64,000 nt of DNA, from positions 558,001-622,000 of the forward strand of contig CANLLF010000002.1 of assembly GCA_947491935.1 (NCBI GenBank), read 5' to 3'. How positions within the stretch are numbered: the stretch's first letter is position 1; each line of letters starts with the position of its first letter. The position numbers and the translations under genes were made by a program. This DNA is from an uncultured Roseicyclus sp. (GTDB lineage: Bacteria > Pseudomonadota > Alphaproteobacteria > Rhodobacterales > Rhodobacteraceae). Below, piece by piece: positions 1 through 8,455 of the stretch. The notes beneath the pieces are model-generated. The model worked only from the letters and a program-made list of their open reading frames with translations. It made no database searches and had not been told where the DNA came from.

Positions 1-1291
1 AGATGGTGCCCGCCCGGATCGCGCGGCTGACGCGCAGGGCGCGCGACCCGTCAGCGGTGAAGACCGAGGCGGCCAGCCCGTAGGAGGTTGCGTTGGCCTT
101 GGCGACGGCTTCGGTTTCATCAGCGAAGGTTTCGAAGGTCACGATGGGTCCGAACAGTTCTTCTTGTACAAGATCGGAGGTTATATCATCGATCCCGAAA
201 AGGGTGGGGGTGAGGAACGCGCCCTGATCGGAGGCCTCTCCGCGCAGGATCATCCGGCCCTCGTCACCCGCGCGCGCGACCAGCCGTTCAAGCCGCACCC
301 GGTTGTTGAGGTCGATGATCGCGCCGCATTCGCTGGAGGGGTCCGCCCCGGGGCCGACCCGGATCGCGCCAAGGGAGGCCGCCATCCGGGCCTCGAGATC
401 GGCGGCGATGCTGTCTTGGACAAGGATGCGGGCCACGGCCACGCACATCTGCCCGGCAATGGGCAGCACGCCATGGGTGATCTCGCGCGTCGCGCGGTCC
501 AGATCGGCATCGGCGAAGATGAGGGCGGGGGCCTTCCCGCCCAGTTCCAGCCCGACGCGTTTGAGGGTTTTGGCGGCACCTTCCTGGATCAGTTTGCCGG
601 TCCGGCTCGATCCGGTGAAGGAAATCACGTCGATATCCGGGCTTGCCACCATGGCTTGCCCGACGGTGATCCCATCCTCGCTGACGGAGTTGACGACGCC
701 CGGCGGAAGGGAGGGACAATCGGCCAGGCATTCCATTATGCGCGCATGGACCATCGGCGTTTGTGCGGCGGGCTTGATCACGGCCGTGCAGCCGGCGGCA
801 AGCGCGGGGGCGAGCGAGCGGATCAGGAGCGTGACCGGCGCGTTCCACGGCACGATGATGCCCGCGACGCCCGCGGCCTCCCGCGCGAAGAGCGACAGCT
901 GGCCCGGCGCGATTTCCTGCATCGTGCCGCGGATGTTGCGCGCAAGGCCCGCGTAATATCGGCTTTCCGAGATCCCGGCCATGGTCTCGCCCATCGCTTC
1001 CTTCCGGATCTTGCCGTTTTCGGCCACGACCAGATCGGCGATCTCGTCCTTCGCGGCCTCCAGGGCTGCGGCGATTTCAAGGAGCGCCTGCGCGCGCAGC
1101 CGCGGCGAGGCGGCCCATTCGCCCGCATCGAAGGCGGCCTTGGCGGCCGAGGCCGCCTCGTCGGCCAGCGCGGTGCTGCCGGGATGGTAGTGCCCGACCG
1201 TGCTGCCATCCGCCGGGTTCAAACTGTCGCGCAGGGCGCCGCCATCCGCGCGCCAGGCGCCACCGATGAAATGTCTTGCCGGGTTGGTCAT
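1..1291 (-). CDS. Aldehyde dehydrogenase, NAD(P)-dependent (partial, C-terminus beyond window)
   Basis: The frame encodes 430 residues and runs off the left edge, so the C-terminus is missing. It starts MTNPARHFIGGAW, and a GAGGA ribosome site precedes the ATG at 1291. Family hallmarks of the aldehyde dehydrogenase superfamily are visible: the cofactor-binding stretch IIVPWNAP, the general-base motif LELGGKAP, and the catalytic cysteine in GQMC near residue 280. It would oxidise an aldehyde to the acid in the cytoplasm. It lies directly behind the IclR regulator and TRAP genes on the same strand, so it is probably the last visible gene of that operon. The likely role, by inference, is to oxidise the aldehyde made by the divergent ThDP enzyme. 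The substrate cannot be read from the sequence. Confidence 0.9.
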   Translation of the reverse strand, partial: MTNPARHFIGGAWRADGGALRDSLNPADGSTVGHYHPGSTALADEAASAAKAAFDAGEWAASPRLRAQALLEIAAALEAAKDEIADLVVAENGKIRKEAMGETMAGISESRYYAGLARNIRGTMQEIAPGQLSLFAREAAGVAGIIVPWNAPVTLLIRSLAPALAAGCTAVIKPAAQTPMVHARIMECLADCPSLPPGVVNSVSEDGITVGQAMVASPDIDVISFTGSSRTGKLIQEGAAKTLKRVGLELGGKAPALIFADADLDRATREITHGVLPIAGQMCVAVARILVQDSIAADLEARMAASLGAIRVGPGADPSSECGAIIDLNNRVRLERLVARAGDEGRMILRGEASDQGAFLTPTLFGIDDITSDLVQEELFGPIVTFETFADETEAVAKANATSYGLAASVFTADGSRALRVSRAIRAGTI

Positions 1292-1301
1292 TCTGCGGTC
1301 C

Positions 1302-2045
1302 TCATGCGTCTTCGATTTCCTTGCCGTCGGCCTCGATCGCCTTTTCCGAGATTGCCCGGGCGGCCCTGCGCACGGCGTCTTTCAGGGCGGTTGTGTCGAG
1401 CGCCTCATAGCGCTCCGTTCCCATGCTCACGCAGATCGACGCGAGCGGGTGGCCGCCGGTATCGAGGATCGGGGCCGCCGTGCCGACGATGCCGGGCGTA
1501 ACCTCCCAGAAGGCGGTGGAGACGCCATCGCGGCGCACATCCTTGAGGACGGCGCGGATTGCATCGGCATCGGCGCGTGCGCCCAAGATCGCGTCTTGCC
1601 GCCGCTTCGGCAGATGCGCGAGGATCACCTTCGCCGCCGCCCCGGCCGCAAGCGGCATGGGCCGCCCGCGCGGATAAGACGTGCGCGCGGTGGCATCCCG
1701 GCTGGCCGAGGCGACGCAGAGCAGCTTGTCGCCGTACCATTGCACCACGAAGGCGGTGCCGGGGAACCGGTCGGCCAGCGCGTCGAGAAGGGGCTGGCTT
1801 CGTGCGACAATAGGGTCGGAGGCGCGGACGAGAAAATCCAGCTCCACCACGCGGGGCCCGAGGCCGAACCGGCCGCCCGGCAGCGAGGTTAGGAAACCGG
1901 TATCCTTGAGGAGTTTGAGGTAGCGATAGAGCGTCGGCCGCGAGTAGCCCAGGCGGTCCATCATCTCCGCCGGGGACCAGGCGAGGCGCTCCTCGCTGAA
2001 CAGATCGAGGATCGACAACAACCGCTCTCCACTGCCCCGGCTCAT
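1302..2045 (-). CDS. IclR-family transcriptional regulator
   Basis: This 247-aa protein has an N-terminal winged helix-turn-helix (about residues 5-65, including SPAEMMDRLGYSRPTLYRYL) followed by an IclR effector domain. I chose the ATG at 2045, not the longer upstream frame, because it forms an ATGA overlap with the end of the TRAP permease gene and has GGAGG about 8 bases before it. The position between transporter and aldehyde dehydrogenase suggests it controls this catabolic divergon in response to the imported substrate. A 15-bp near-palindrome at 5021-5035 in the divergent promoter region is a candidate operator. Confidence 0.9.
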   Translation of the reverse strand: MSRGSGERLLSILDLFSEERLAWSPAEMMDRLGYSRPTLYRYLKLLKDTGFLTSLPGGRFGLGPRVVELDFLVRASDPIVARSQPLLDALADRFPGTAFVVQWYGDKLLCVASASRDATARTSYPRGRPMPLAAGAAAKVILAHLPKRRQDAILGARADADAIRAVLKDVRRDGVSTAFWEVTPGIVGTAAPILDTGGHPLASICVSMGTERYEALDTTALKDAVRRAARAISEKAIEADGKEIEDA

Positions 2046-3979
2046 GTCACGGCCTCCGCACGGCGATTGCGCCACAGGTCGATGCCCATCAGCACCACGC
2101 CGACGCAGACGCCCGCGATATCCGTCAGCATGGCGCCGTCAAAGGCGGCGGCGGGCACCAGGGCGGCCAGCCCGGCCCCAGCGAAGCCGATCCGCATGGC
2201 GGGCCCGAGGGGGCCGGAGAAGTAGCCGGCTAAAGCACAGGAGACGAGCCAGACGCCAAGCGTTGCCGTTGCGATGGCCCATGCGATGTCGACGGGCGCG
2301 CCGATCATCAGGAGCGTGGGGGAGGCCACGAAGAGGAACGGGATCACATAGGCCAGCCAGCCGAACCGCATCGCGGCCCATCCCGTCGCCATGGCGGGGG
2401 CCTTTGCGATGGATGCCGCGGCGAAGGCCGCCAGCGCGATGGGAGGTGTGATCATCGACATCATCCCGAAATACAGCACGTATAGATGCGCCCCGATGGG
2501 CGAAATTCCCACCTCGATCAAGGCGGGTGCCACCAACGCCGCAAGTAGGACATAGACGCCAAGGGTCGGGAGGCCCATGCCCAGAACGATGCAGACAAGG
2601 GCCGACAGGACCAGCAACAGCACGGCGCTGCCACCGCCGATCTGCACCAGCGCGTAGGTCAGGTTGAAGGACAGGCCGGTGACGTTCAGAACGCCGATCA
2701 CTATGCCCGCCGCTGCGGAAATCAGGATGATCTCCACCACGGCCAGCCCGCAGCGCGACAGAGCGCCCAAGATCGCGCCAAGCGTCGGGCGTGCGCCACG
2801 ATAGCCGATTGCCAGCGATGTCAGGATCAACGTCGCCGCCGCCCAGATCGCCGCGCGCTCGGGCTGATACCGTTCCCAGAACAGCAGGTAGATCAGCACC
2901 GCGAAGGCAAGCAGGAAATGCAGGCCCCGAAAGACCGTCCGCCCCTCCGGGATCTCGGAGGCGGGCACAGCGCGAATGCCGAGCTTGGCGGCCTCCATAT
3001 CCGCCTGGATGAACAAGGCGACATAGTAGAGGAGCGCGGGAACCAGCGCCGCCAGAACGATCTCGGAATAGGGGACAGCCAGAAATTCGGCCATCAGGAA
3101 GGCCGCGGCCCCCATGACGGGCGGCATCAATTGGCCGCCGGTCGACGCCACGGCCTCGATCGCTGCGGCCTTGTGGCCGGGATAGCCATCGCGCTTGATC
3201 ATCGGGATCGTCACGACGCCGGTGCCCACCACATTGGCCACAGCCGAGCCCGAGATGGAGCCGAAGAGGCCGGAGGCAAGAACCGCGATCTTCATCGATC
3301 CGCCCCGGAAGCGGCCCATGCCCAGCATCGCGGCATCGGTGAAAAAGGTCGATCCGCCGGTGATCGCCAGCAGGGTGCCGAAGAGAATGAAGGCCACGAC
3401 AACCGTGGCGGCCACCGAGATCGGCAGGCCAAGCATCCCGTTGGAATCGAGCGCCATGTAGCCAGCCAGCAATTGCCAATTCTGCGCGCGGCCCTGCAAC
3501 CGGCCCGGAAGCGCATCGCCGAAGAGCGCGTAGAGCAGGAACATGACGATGATCGCCACAAGCGCCCACCCCGTGGCCCGGCGCAGCGCCTCCAGCGTCA
3601 GGACCAAGATGACGAGGCCGGGCACCCAGACCTCGGCGGAGCGGGAGAAGATCTGCAAGACAAGGCGCGGGTAATGGTAGGCCACGTAACTCATCGCGAC
3701 GAAGGCGATCAGGGCAAGGCCCGCGTCGATCCATGGCACGCGGTCGCGCTCGGCCTCCCGCCGCGCGGGCAGCGACAGGAAGGCCAGCGGCAGGGCCAAT
3801 GCGAGGATGGCCGCAAAGAGCTGCTGCGGATATAGGTTCAGCCCGATACTGCGCTGGAGCGACAGCGCCCACCCCATCGCCAGAAGCGTGATGAGCGCGG
3901 CCAGCCCATGTGCAAGAGGCCGCCAGACGCGGGCGGGCAGGCCGGAGCCGCCGCCCGTCGATGTTGTTTCTGTGGTCAA
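2042..3979 (-). CDS. TRAP transporter fused permease, TAXI type (4TM plus 12TM)
   Basis: This 645-aa, very hydrophobic protein fuses the small and large permease subunits of a TRAP transporter. The large-subunit part has the typical GSISGSAVANVVGTG and MPPVMGAAAFLMAEF segments, which mark the fused permeases that pair with TAXI receptors. It sits in the inner membrane and drives secondary, ion-coupled uptake. It appears to start at a TTG (3979) with AGGG upstream. The receptor gene ends only 15 bases before it, so the two are translated from one mRNA without a separating hairpin, unlike the other two TRAP loci in this window. Confidence 0.92.
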   Translation of the reverse strand: MTTETTSTGGGSGLPARVWRPLAHGLAALITLLAMGWALSLQRSIGLNLYPQQLFAAILALALPLAFLSLPARREAERDRVPWIDAGLALIAFVAMSYVAYHYPRLVLQIFSRSAEVWVPGLVILVLTLEALRRATGWALVAIIVMFLLYALFGDALPGRLQGRAQNWQLLAGYMALDSNGMLGLPISVAATVVVAFILFGTLLAITGGSTFFTDAAMLGMGRFRGGSMKIAVLASGLFGSISGSAVANVVGTGVVTIPMIKRDGYPGHKAAAIEAVASTGGQLMPPVMGAAAFLMAEFLAVPYSEIVLAALVPALLYYVALFIQADMEAAKLGIRAVPASEIPEGRTVFRGLHFLLAFAVLIYLLFWERYQPERAAIWAAATLILTSLAIGYRGARPTLGAILGALSRCGLAVVEIILISAAAGIVIGVLNVTGLSFNLTYALVQIGGGSAVLLLVLSALVCIVLGMGLPTLGVYVLLAALVAPALIEVGISPIGAHLYVLYFGMMSMITPPIALAAFAAASIAKAPAMATGWAAMRFGWLAYVIPFLFVASPTLLMIGAPVDIAWAIATATLGVWLVSCALAGYFSGPLGPAMRIGFAGAGLAALVPAAAFDGAMLTDIAGVCVGVVLMGIDLWRNRRAEAVT

Positions 3980-3994
3980 GATGGCGGCCCTGAC

Positions 3995-4945
3995 CTACTC
4001 GATGCCCATCTCGTCGTAGAACTGGATGGCACCGGGATGGAATTCCGCCACGCCCGGATCGCCGCGCATGTTTTCGGGACGGAAGGCGCGCATCGGGGGA
4101 AAGGTCTCTCCCATCACGGCGGCATTGTCGTGCAGCGCCCGGGTGAATGCATACACGACGTCATCGGGCACATTGGCATGGGTGAAGATCACTTGCGGAA
4201 AGGCGATAAACGTTCCGTCCTCCACGATCCCCGGCAGCGCGCCTGCGGACATCTCCATGAAGAAGGCGGTTGGCCAGTGTTCGCGCGCGGCGGCCAGCGC
4301 CTCGTCACCGGGATCGGCCACGGGCAGGGCGCGCAGCCCGCCAACGGCGGCGTCGGCCTCCCGCACCTTGCCCGCGCCATGGGCGAAGTAGAAGGCCACG
4401 GCATCGCCCGCCATGAAGGCATCACCGCCCGCCACCACTGAGGTGACGTTGATCGGCTCCACATCGTCGCGGGTGAGGCCAGCGGTGGCGTAATAGGCCG
4501 CAAGCTGCGGCAGGATCGTGTTTTGCGCGGTGTACCCATCTGTCACCGGCTGCCCCGCGAGGCCTGCGAGATCCATGATGTCGCCATCAGCGCGCACGAA
4601 GAAGGCCGTCACTAGCGGTTGCAGATGCGCCACGACGCGGATCTCGGGGTTTTCGACGCCGTTCCACCAGGCATCGCCGCCAAGGGCGTAGTTGATCTCC
4701 TGCAAATTCGCGACGCCGAACTCGATGCCGCCGGAATTGACGAAGGGGATGTACTGGTTCGGGCTGGTGGCGGGCTGAATGGTTGTATCCACGCCACCGG
4801 CATTCGCGGCATTGGCCACGGCGGTTCCGATATTGTGGAACAGCGAGCCCGGATTGGACGTGGCGACCCCCACGGTCTGTGCCGCGACGGGGGCGGCGAT
4901 GGTGATTGAGGCCGCAACAAGTGCGCCGGTGATCCAATTCTTCAT
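3995..4945 (-). CDS. TAXI-family TRAP transporter solute receptor
   Basis: This 316-aa periplasmic protein begins MKNWITGALVAASITIAAP and has a clear Sec signal peptide ending at AAPVAAQ. The mature part matches TAXI receptors (early GVATSNPGS; later segments resembling lysine/arginine-type periplasmic binding folds). The ATG at 4945 was chosen because AGGGAGGATC lies directly upstream; the frame stays open further upstream but without signal-peptide logic. The protein captures the substrate in the periplasm for the fused permease encoded next. Substrate unknown; TAXI systems often carry small carboxylates or amino acids. Confidence 0.92.
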   Translation of the reverse strand: MKNWITGALVAASITIAAPVAAQTVGVATSNPGSLFHNIGTAVANAANAGGVDTTIQPATSPNQYIPFVNSGGIEFGVANLQEINYALGGDAWWNGVENPEIRVVAHLQPLVTAFFVRADGDIMDLAGLAGQPVTDGYTAQNTILPQLAAYYATAGLTRDDVEPINVTSVVAGGDAFMAGDAVAFYFAHGAGKVREADAAVGGLRALPVADPGDEALAAAREHWPTAFFMEMSAGALPGIVEDGTFIAFPQVIFTHANVPDDVVYAFTRALHDNAAVMGETFPPMRAFRPENMRGDPGVAEFHPGAIQFYDEMGIE

Positions 4946-5014
4946 GTGGTCTGATCCTCCCTGAATTCGACCGGTTGCAGGCGGCGTCGGGTGTATCGAT
5001 CCGATCTTGTTCCG

Positions 5015-5042
5015 CCAAAATCCCATATTATGAGAATTTTGG
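5015..5042. promoter_or_regulatory. Candidate IclR operator in divergent promoter region
   Basis: The 28-bp stretch runs from CCAAAA to TTTTGG and holds a 15-bp near-palindrome at 5021-5035 (TCCCATA-T-TATGAGA, one mismatch between arms). It lies between the TAXI receptor start (4945) and the ThDP enzyme start (5148), about where an operator serving both directions would be. Assigning it to the IclR protein of this cluster is inference from position and symmetry. Confidence 0.45.
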
Positions 5043-5147
5043 GGAATATCGCTTGCGGATAGCCCGCCTGCAAGACATTTTGTGCGAAGGCGGACCTGAT
5101 CGGGATGATCCCCCTCGGGCCGTGGCTGACGCGGGGAGGGCATCGGC

Positions 5148-6866
5148 ATGTCAGAGACCGGATCCGTTGCGACCCCGGCCACCGGGGCGGAGGCCCTGTT
5201 GATGGGCCTCAAGGCGCAGGGCGTCGATTACATCTTCGCCAATGCGGGCACGGATTTCCCGCCGATCATCGAAGCCTACGCGACGCTGCCCGCCGATGCG
5301 GTGCCGGAGCCCGTCACCGTCCCCCATGAAACCGCGAGCGTGGCCATGGCGCACGGCCATTGGCTTGTGACCGGTAAGCCGCAGGCGATGATGGTGCATG
5401 TGAATGTCGGCCTCGCCAATGCGGTGATGGGGGTGATCAACGCGGCGTCGGACAACGTTCCCGTCCTGATCATGTCGGGGCGGACCCCTTTGACGGAGGA
5501 GAACCGGCCCGGCCACCGGATGTCGCCGATCCATTACGGGCAGGAGATGTCGGACCAGACGGCGCTGGTGCGGGACGCGACCAAGTGGACTTACGAGATG
5601 CGCTATCCCGAGCAGGGCGGCGCACTGGTGGGCCGGGCGCTCAGCATCGCGACAACGGCCCCCGAGGGGCCGGTCTATCTCAGCCTGCCGCGTGAGCCGC
5701 TGGCCGCGGCGATCGAGGGCGCAATGCCCGCGCCACAGGATCCCGCCCGGCCCGCAGCGACACCTGCGGCCCCGGATCCGCAGGCCATCGCGGCCCTGAC
5801 GGAGGAGATCGGAGCCGCCACGCGACCGCTGATCATCTGCCAGCGTGGCGATCCGGCGGGCCGCCTGGGTGCGGCCTTGGGCGATTTCGCACGGGATTAT
5901 GGCATCGGTGTTGCCACGCCCTTCGCCACCCGCACGGTGCTGGCCTCGGATCATCCGTGCCTTGTCGGCTACCGCGTGGATGACGCGCTGAAGGATGCCG
6001 ACCTGGTGATTGTGCTCGACAGCCCGGTGCCGTGGCTGGCCGCGTCGCAGGGGCCTGCTGACGCCGCGCGGGTCGTTCACATCGCGCCGGACCCGCATTT
6101 CGCGCGGATGCCGGTGCGTGGGTATCGGACGGATCTGGCCATCGCGGCCGATCCGGTGCTGGCGCTCGACGCGCTGCGGGCTACGCTCGGGGGCCCGAGT
6201 GATGCCGCAACGGCGCGCGTATCGGCCCTCCGCGCGGCGTCGGAACAGCGGCAGGCGACGCTTGCCGCGCGGGCCGCGGACAGCGCCGAGATCGACCCGA
6301 TGGGGGCCGAATGGCTGAGCCACTGCGTCGGGCAGATCCTGGGCGAGGACGGCGTGGTGTTCTCGGATCTCGGGATCCTGCCCCCTTTCATGGACCTCAA
6401 GGGGCCGAATCGTGTGTTCATCTCACCCCATTCCGGCGGGCTGGGATGGGCGATGAACGCGGCCCTTGGCGCGCAGCTGGCGGACCGGGACCGCCTTGTT
6501 CTGGCCTGTGTGGGCGACGGCTCCTACATGTTCGCCAACCCCGTCGCCGCGCATCAGATCGCCGAGGCGCTGCACCTGCCGATCCTGACCATTGTGAAGA
6601 ACAACGCCATGTGGAACGCGGTGCGCCGTTCGGTGCTTGACAGCTATCCGGAGGGCGCCGCGGCCCGGGCGAATGCGATGCCGCTCACCGCGCTCGACCC
6701 GTCCCCCGATTTTCGGCAGGTCGCGCGTGCCAGCCGCGCCCATGCCGAACGGGTGGAGACGGCCGCCGATCTGCCCGGCGCGCTCGCCCGGGCGCTGGAG
6801 GTCATCCGGACCGAGCGCCGCCAGGTGCTTCTGGACGTGCGGGTGGCCGTTTCCGATGCCCACTGA
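5148..6866 (+). CDS. Thiamine diphosphate-dependent enzyme, acetolactate synthase/benzoylformate decarboxylase type
   Basis: This 572-aa cytoplasmic enzyme has the three-domain layout of the ThDP family. The N-terminal pyrimidine-binding domain carries the catalytic glutamate in VPHETAS (Glu61). The C-terminal domain has the diphosphate/metal motif GDGSYMFAN through IVKNN at about 456-485. A GGGGAGGG ribosome site sits before the ATG. The family includes 2-keto acid decarboxylases, acetolactate synthase-like carboligases and sulfoacetaldehyde acetyltransferase; I cannot choose among them by eye. The neighbours suggest a keto-acid or aldehyde step: the divergent operon encodes an aldehyde dehydrogenase, and the next gene encodes a TauE-type exporter. 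It overlaps that gene by 11 bases. Confidence 0.88.
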   Translation: MSETGSVATPATGAEALLMGLKAQGVDYIFANAGTDFPPIIEAYATLPADAVPEPVTVPHETASVAMAHGHWLVTGKPQAMMVHVNVGLANAVMGVINAASDNVPVLIMSGRTPLTEENRPGHRMSPIHYGQEMSDQTALVRDATKWTYEMRYPEQGGALVGRALSIATTAPEGPVYLSLPREPLAAAIEGAMPAPQDPARPAATPAAPDPQAIAALTEEIGAATRPLIICQRGDPAGRLGAALGDFARDYGIGVATPFATRTVLASDHPCLVGYRVDDALKDADLVIVLDSPVPWLAASQGPADAARVVHIAPDPHFARMPVRGYRTDLAIAADPVLALDALRATLGGPSDAATARVSALRAASEQRQATLAARAADSAEIDPMGAEWLSHCVGQILGEDGVVFSDLGILPPFMDLKGPNRVFISPHSGGLGWAMNAALGAQLADRDRLVLACVGDGSYMFANPVAAHQIAEALHLPILTIVKNNAMWNAVRRSVLDSYPEGAAARANAMPLTALDPSPDFRQVARASRAHAERVETAADLPGALARALEVIRTERRQVLLDVRVAVSDAH

Positions 6867-7614
6867 CCCATTGGCCCTTGCATTGGCGGTGGCGGGCATC
6901 CTGATCGGCGGGGTGATGAAAGGCGCCACGGGCGCCGGCGCGCCGGTGATCGCCGTTCCGATGCTGGCCCTGGCCTTCGATGTGCCGACGGCGGTTGCGA
7001 TCTTCACGATCCCCAACCTGCTGTCCAACGGGTGGCAATCCTGGCAGTATCGAGATCATCAGGCACCCGATGGCTTCACACGGGCGCTGGCCCTTGCGGG
7101 CGTCGGTGGCGCGGTCGCCGGAACCCTGCTTCTGGTATCGCTTCCGTCGGCATTTCTTGAAGGTCTGGCCGCTCTGGTGATCTGCGCCTATATCTGCTTT
7201 CGCCTTGCCCGGCCGGGATGGAGCCTGTCCTGGGCCGCGGCCCGTAAAAGCGTCTGGCCGGTGGGCGCCGCGGCGGGCGTGCTTCAGGGTGCGATCGGAG
7301 TGTCCGCGCCGATCTCCGTCACCTACCTGAACGCGATGCGGCTCGATCGGCTGCAATTCGTGGCGACCATCGCGATCTTTTTCCTGGCGATGTCATTGGT
7401 GCAGATCCCGATGATGGCGAGCTTCGGCCTGATGACGCCACGCGTGGCGCTGTTGGGGCTCGGGGCCTTCGTGCTGATCGTAGCCGCGATGCCGGTGGGC
7501 GCCGCCATCGCCCGCCGCTTGCCACCGCAAGCCTTCGATTGGCTGATCCTGGCTCTGCTGGCGGTGGTCGCGTTGCGCCTGGGGCTGTCGGCCTTCGCAC
7601 CTTCCGCAGCCTAG
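6856..7614 (+). CDS. TauE/SafE-family membrane exporter
   Basis: This 252-aa polytopic protein has about eight membrane segments in the paired arrangement of the TauE/SafE (DUF81) family. The first repeat contains GGVMKGATGAGAPVIAVP and the second repeat has VLQGAIGVSAP, both family signatures. The ATG at 6856 lies inside the end of the ThDP enzyme gene (11-base overlap), indicating translational coupling. Characterised members export sulfite, sulfoacetate or other small anions. A role in exporting an anionic product of this pathway is inference from the operon. Confidence 0.88.
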   Translation: MPTDPLALALAVAGILIGGVMKGATGAGAPVIAVPMLALAFDVPTAVAIFTIPNLLSNGWQSWQYRDHQAPDGFTRALALAGVGGAVAGTLLLVSLPSAFLEGLAALVICAYICFRLARPGWSLSWAAARKSVWPVGAAAGVLQGAIGVSAPISVTYLNAMRLDRLQFVATIAIFFLAMSLVQIPMMASFGLMTPRVALLGLGAFVLIVAAMPVGAAIARRLPPQAFDWLILALLAVVALRLGLSAFAPSAA

Positions 7615-7779
7615 GCACCCACCTCATGCGACATGCGGCCTGCATGCCATCTGCGCGATACCCGAGACGGTCGGAGCGGATACTCCGGCAACGGACATGC
7701 GTGTCGCAGTCGCCCCAACGATGACCAAAATGCCCGGCGGCGCTGACTGTGTTGCAACGGCACCGGTGGGCAGTGGCCG

Positions 7780-8263
7780 TCAGGTCTCGAGCCCCAGTTG
7801 CTGCTTCCGGATCGACGCCCATTTCATGATGATCAGATCAAAGCTGAGCGCCATGAGCGACACGCAGAGACCAAGCACGAAATTGGCGCCGAGGTTGGTG
7901 CCCGCAAGCGTGCGCTGAAGTTCTTGCCCAAGGTCCTGCGTGCCGATGAAAGCGGCAATGATGACCATGAAGAACGCGAACATGATGACCTGGTTCACGC
8001 CCACCAGGATCTCGGTCCGGGCGGAGGGGATGTAGACATGGCGCAGCGTCTGGAAGCGGGTGCAACCGCTCATCTTTCCGGCCTCCACCACTTCGGGTAA
8101 GACCTTCTGGAGGCCCAGGATCGTCATCAGGATCATCGGCGGAATGGCGTAGATCACGGTCGCCACGGCGCCCCCGGTAGGGCCGACCTTGAAGGAGATC
8201 ACCGCCGGAAGCAGGTAGGTGAAAAGGCGGGGTTTGCTGGACGGCCAGAGCCGGTTTGATCAT
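7780..8263 (-). pseudogene. Remnant of a ProW/OpuAB-type ABC transporter permease
   Basis: The minus strand encodes the C-terminal half of a glycine betaine/proline-type ABC permease. It includes YAIPPMILMTILGLQKVLPEVVEAG and the following coupling-helix region, ending at 7780. The N-terminal half is absent. Just upstream, a second frame encodes IKPALAVQQTPPF, the expected preceding residues, and the frame switches within a run of four A at 8222-8225. A one-base indel therefore interrupts it. No ATPase or binding-protein gene is adjacent. I read it as a decayed gene; a sequencing error at the homopolymer would not restore the missing N-terminus. Confidence 0.75.
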
Positions 8264-8455
8264 CTGTTTCGACGCGGGATATCTCAGGTCGATATGGCCA
8301 TCGCGCCAGGGGATACGGGATTGTCAACGGACACGGTCAATGGGTCCTCAACCATTGGTGTGATCGGCAATCGGCTCGAAGCGCTCAAGCTGGCGCGCCA
8401 CGTCACGGGGCGCGCCGGGGCCGATCGTCGCCGTCCGCTCCCGGGCAAGGCCGCC
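8264..8455. other. Noncoding gap with short tail-like reading frame
   Basis: This gap lies between the FAD gene stop and the permease remnant. On the minus strand, directly after the FAD stop and in the same frame, a protein-like stretch of about 33 residues (containing DVARQLERFEPIADH) ends at a stop near 8345. It has no start of its own and may be the tail of a deleted gene. I do not recognise a family. Confidence 0.3.

Noticed and set aside
3995-5212. Extended start for the TAXI receptor (405 aa)
   Set aside because: The extension would bury the signal peptide and overlap the divergent gene; the ATG at 4945 has a strong ribosome site.
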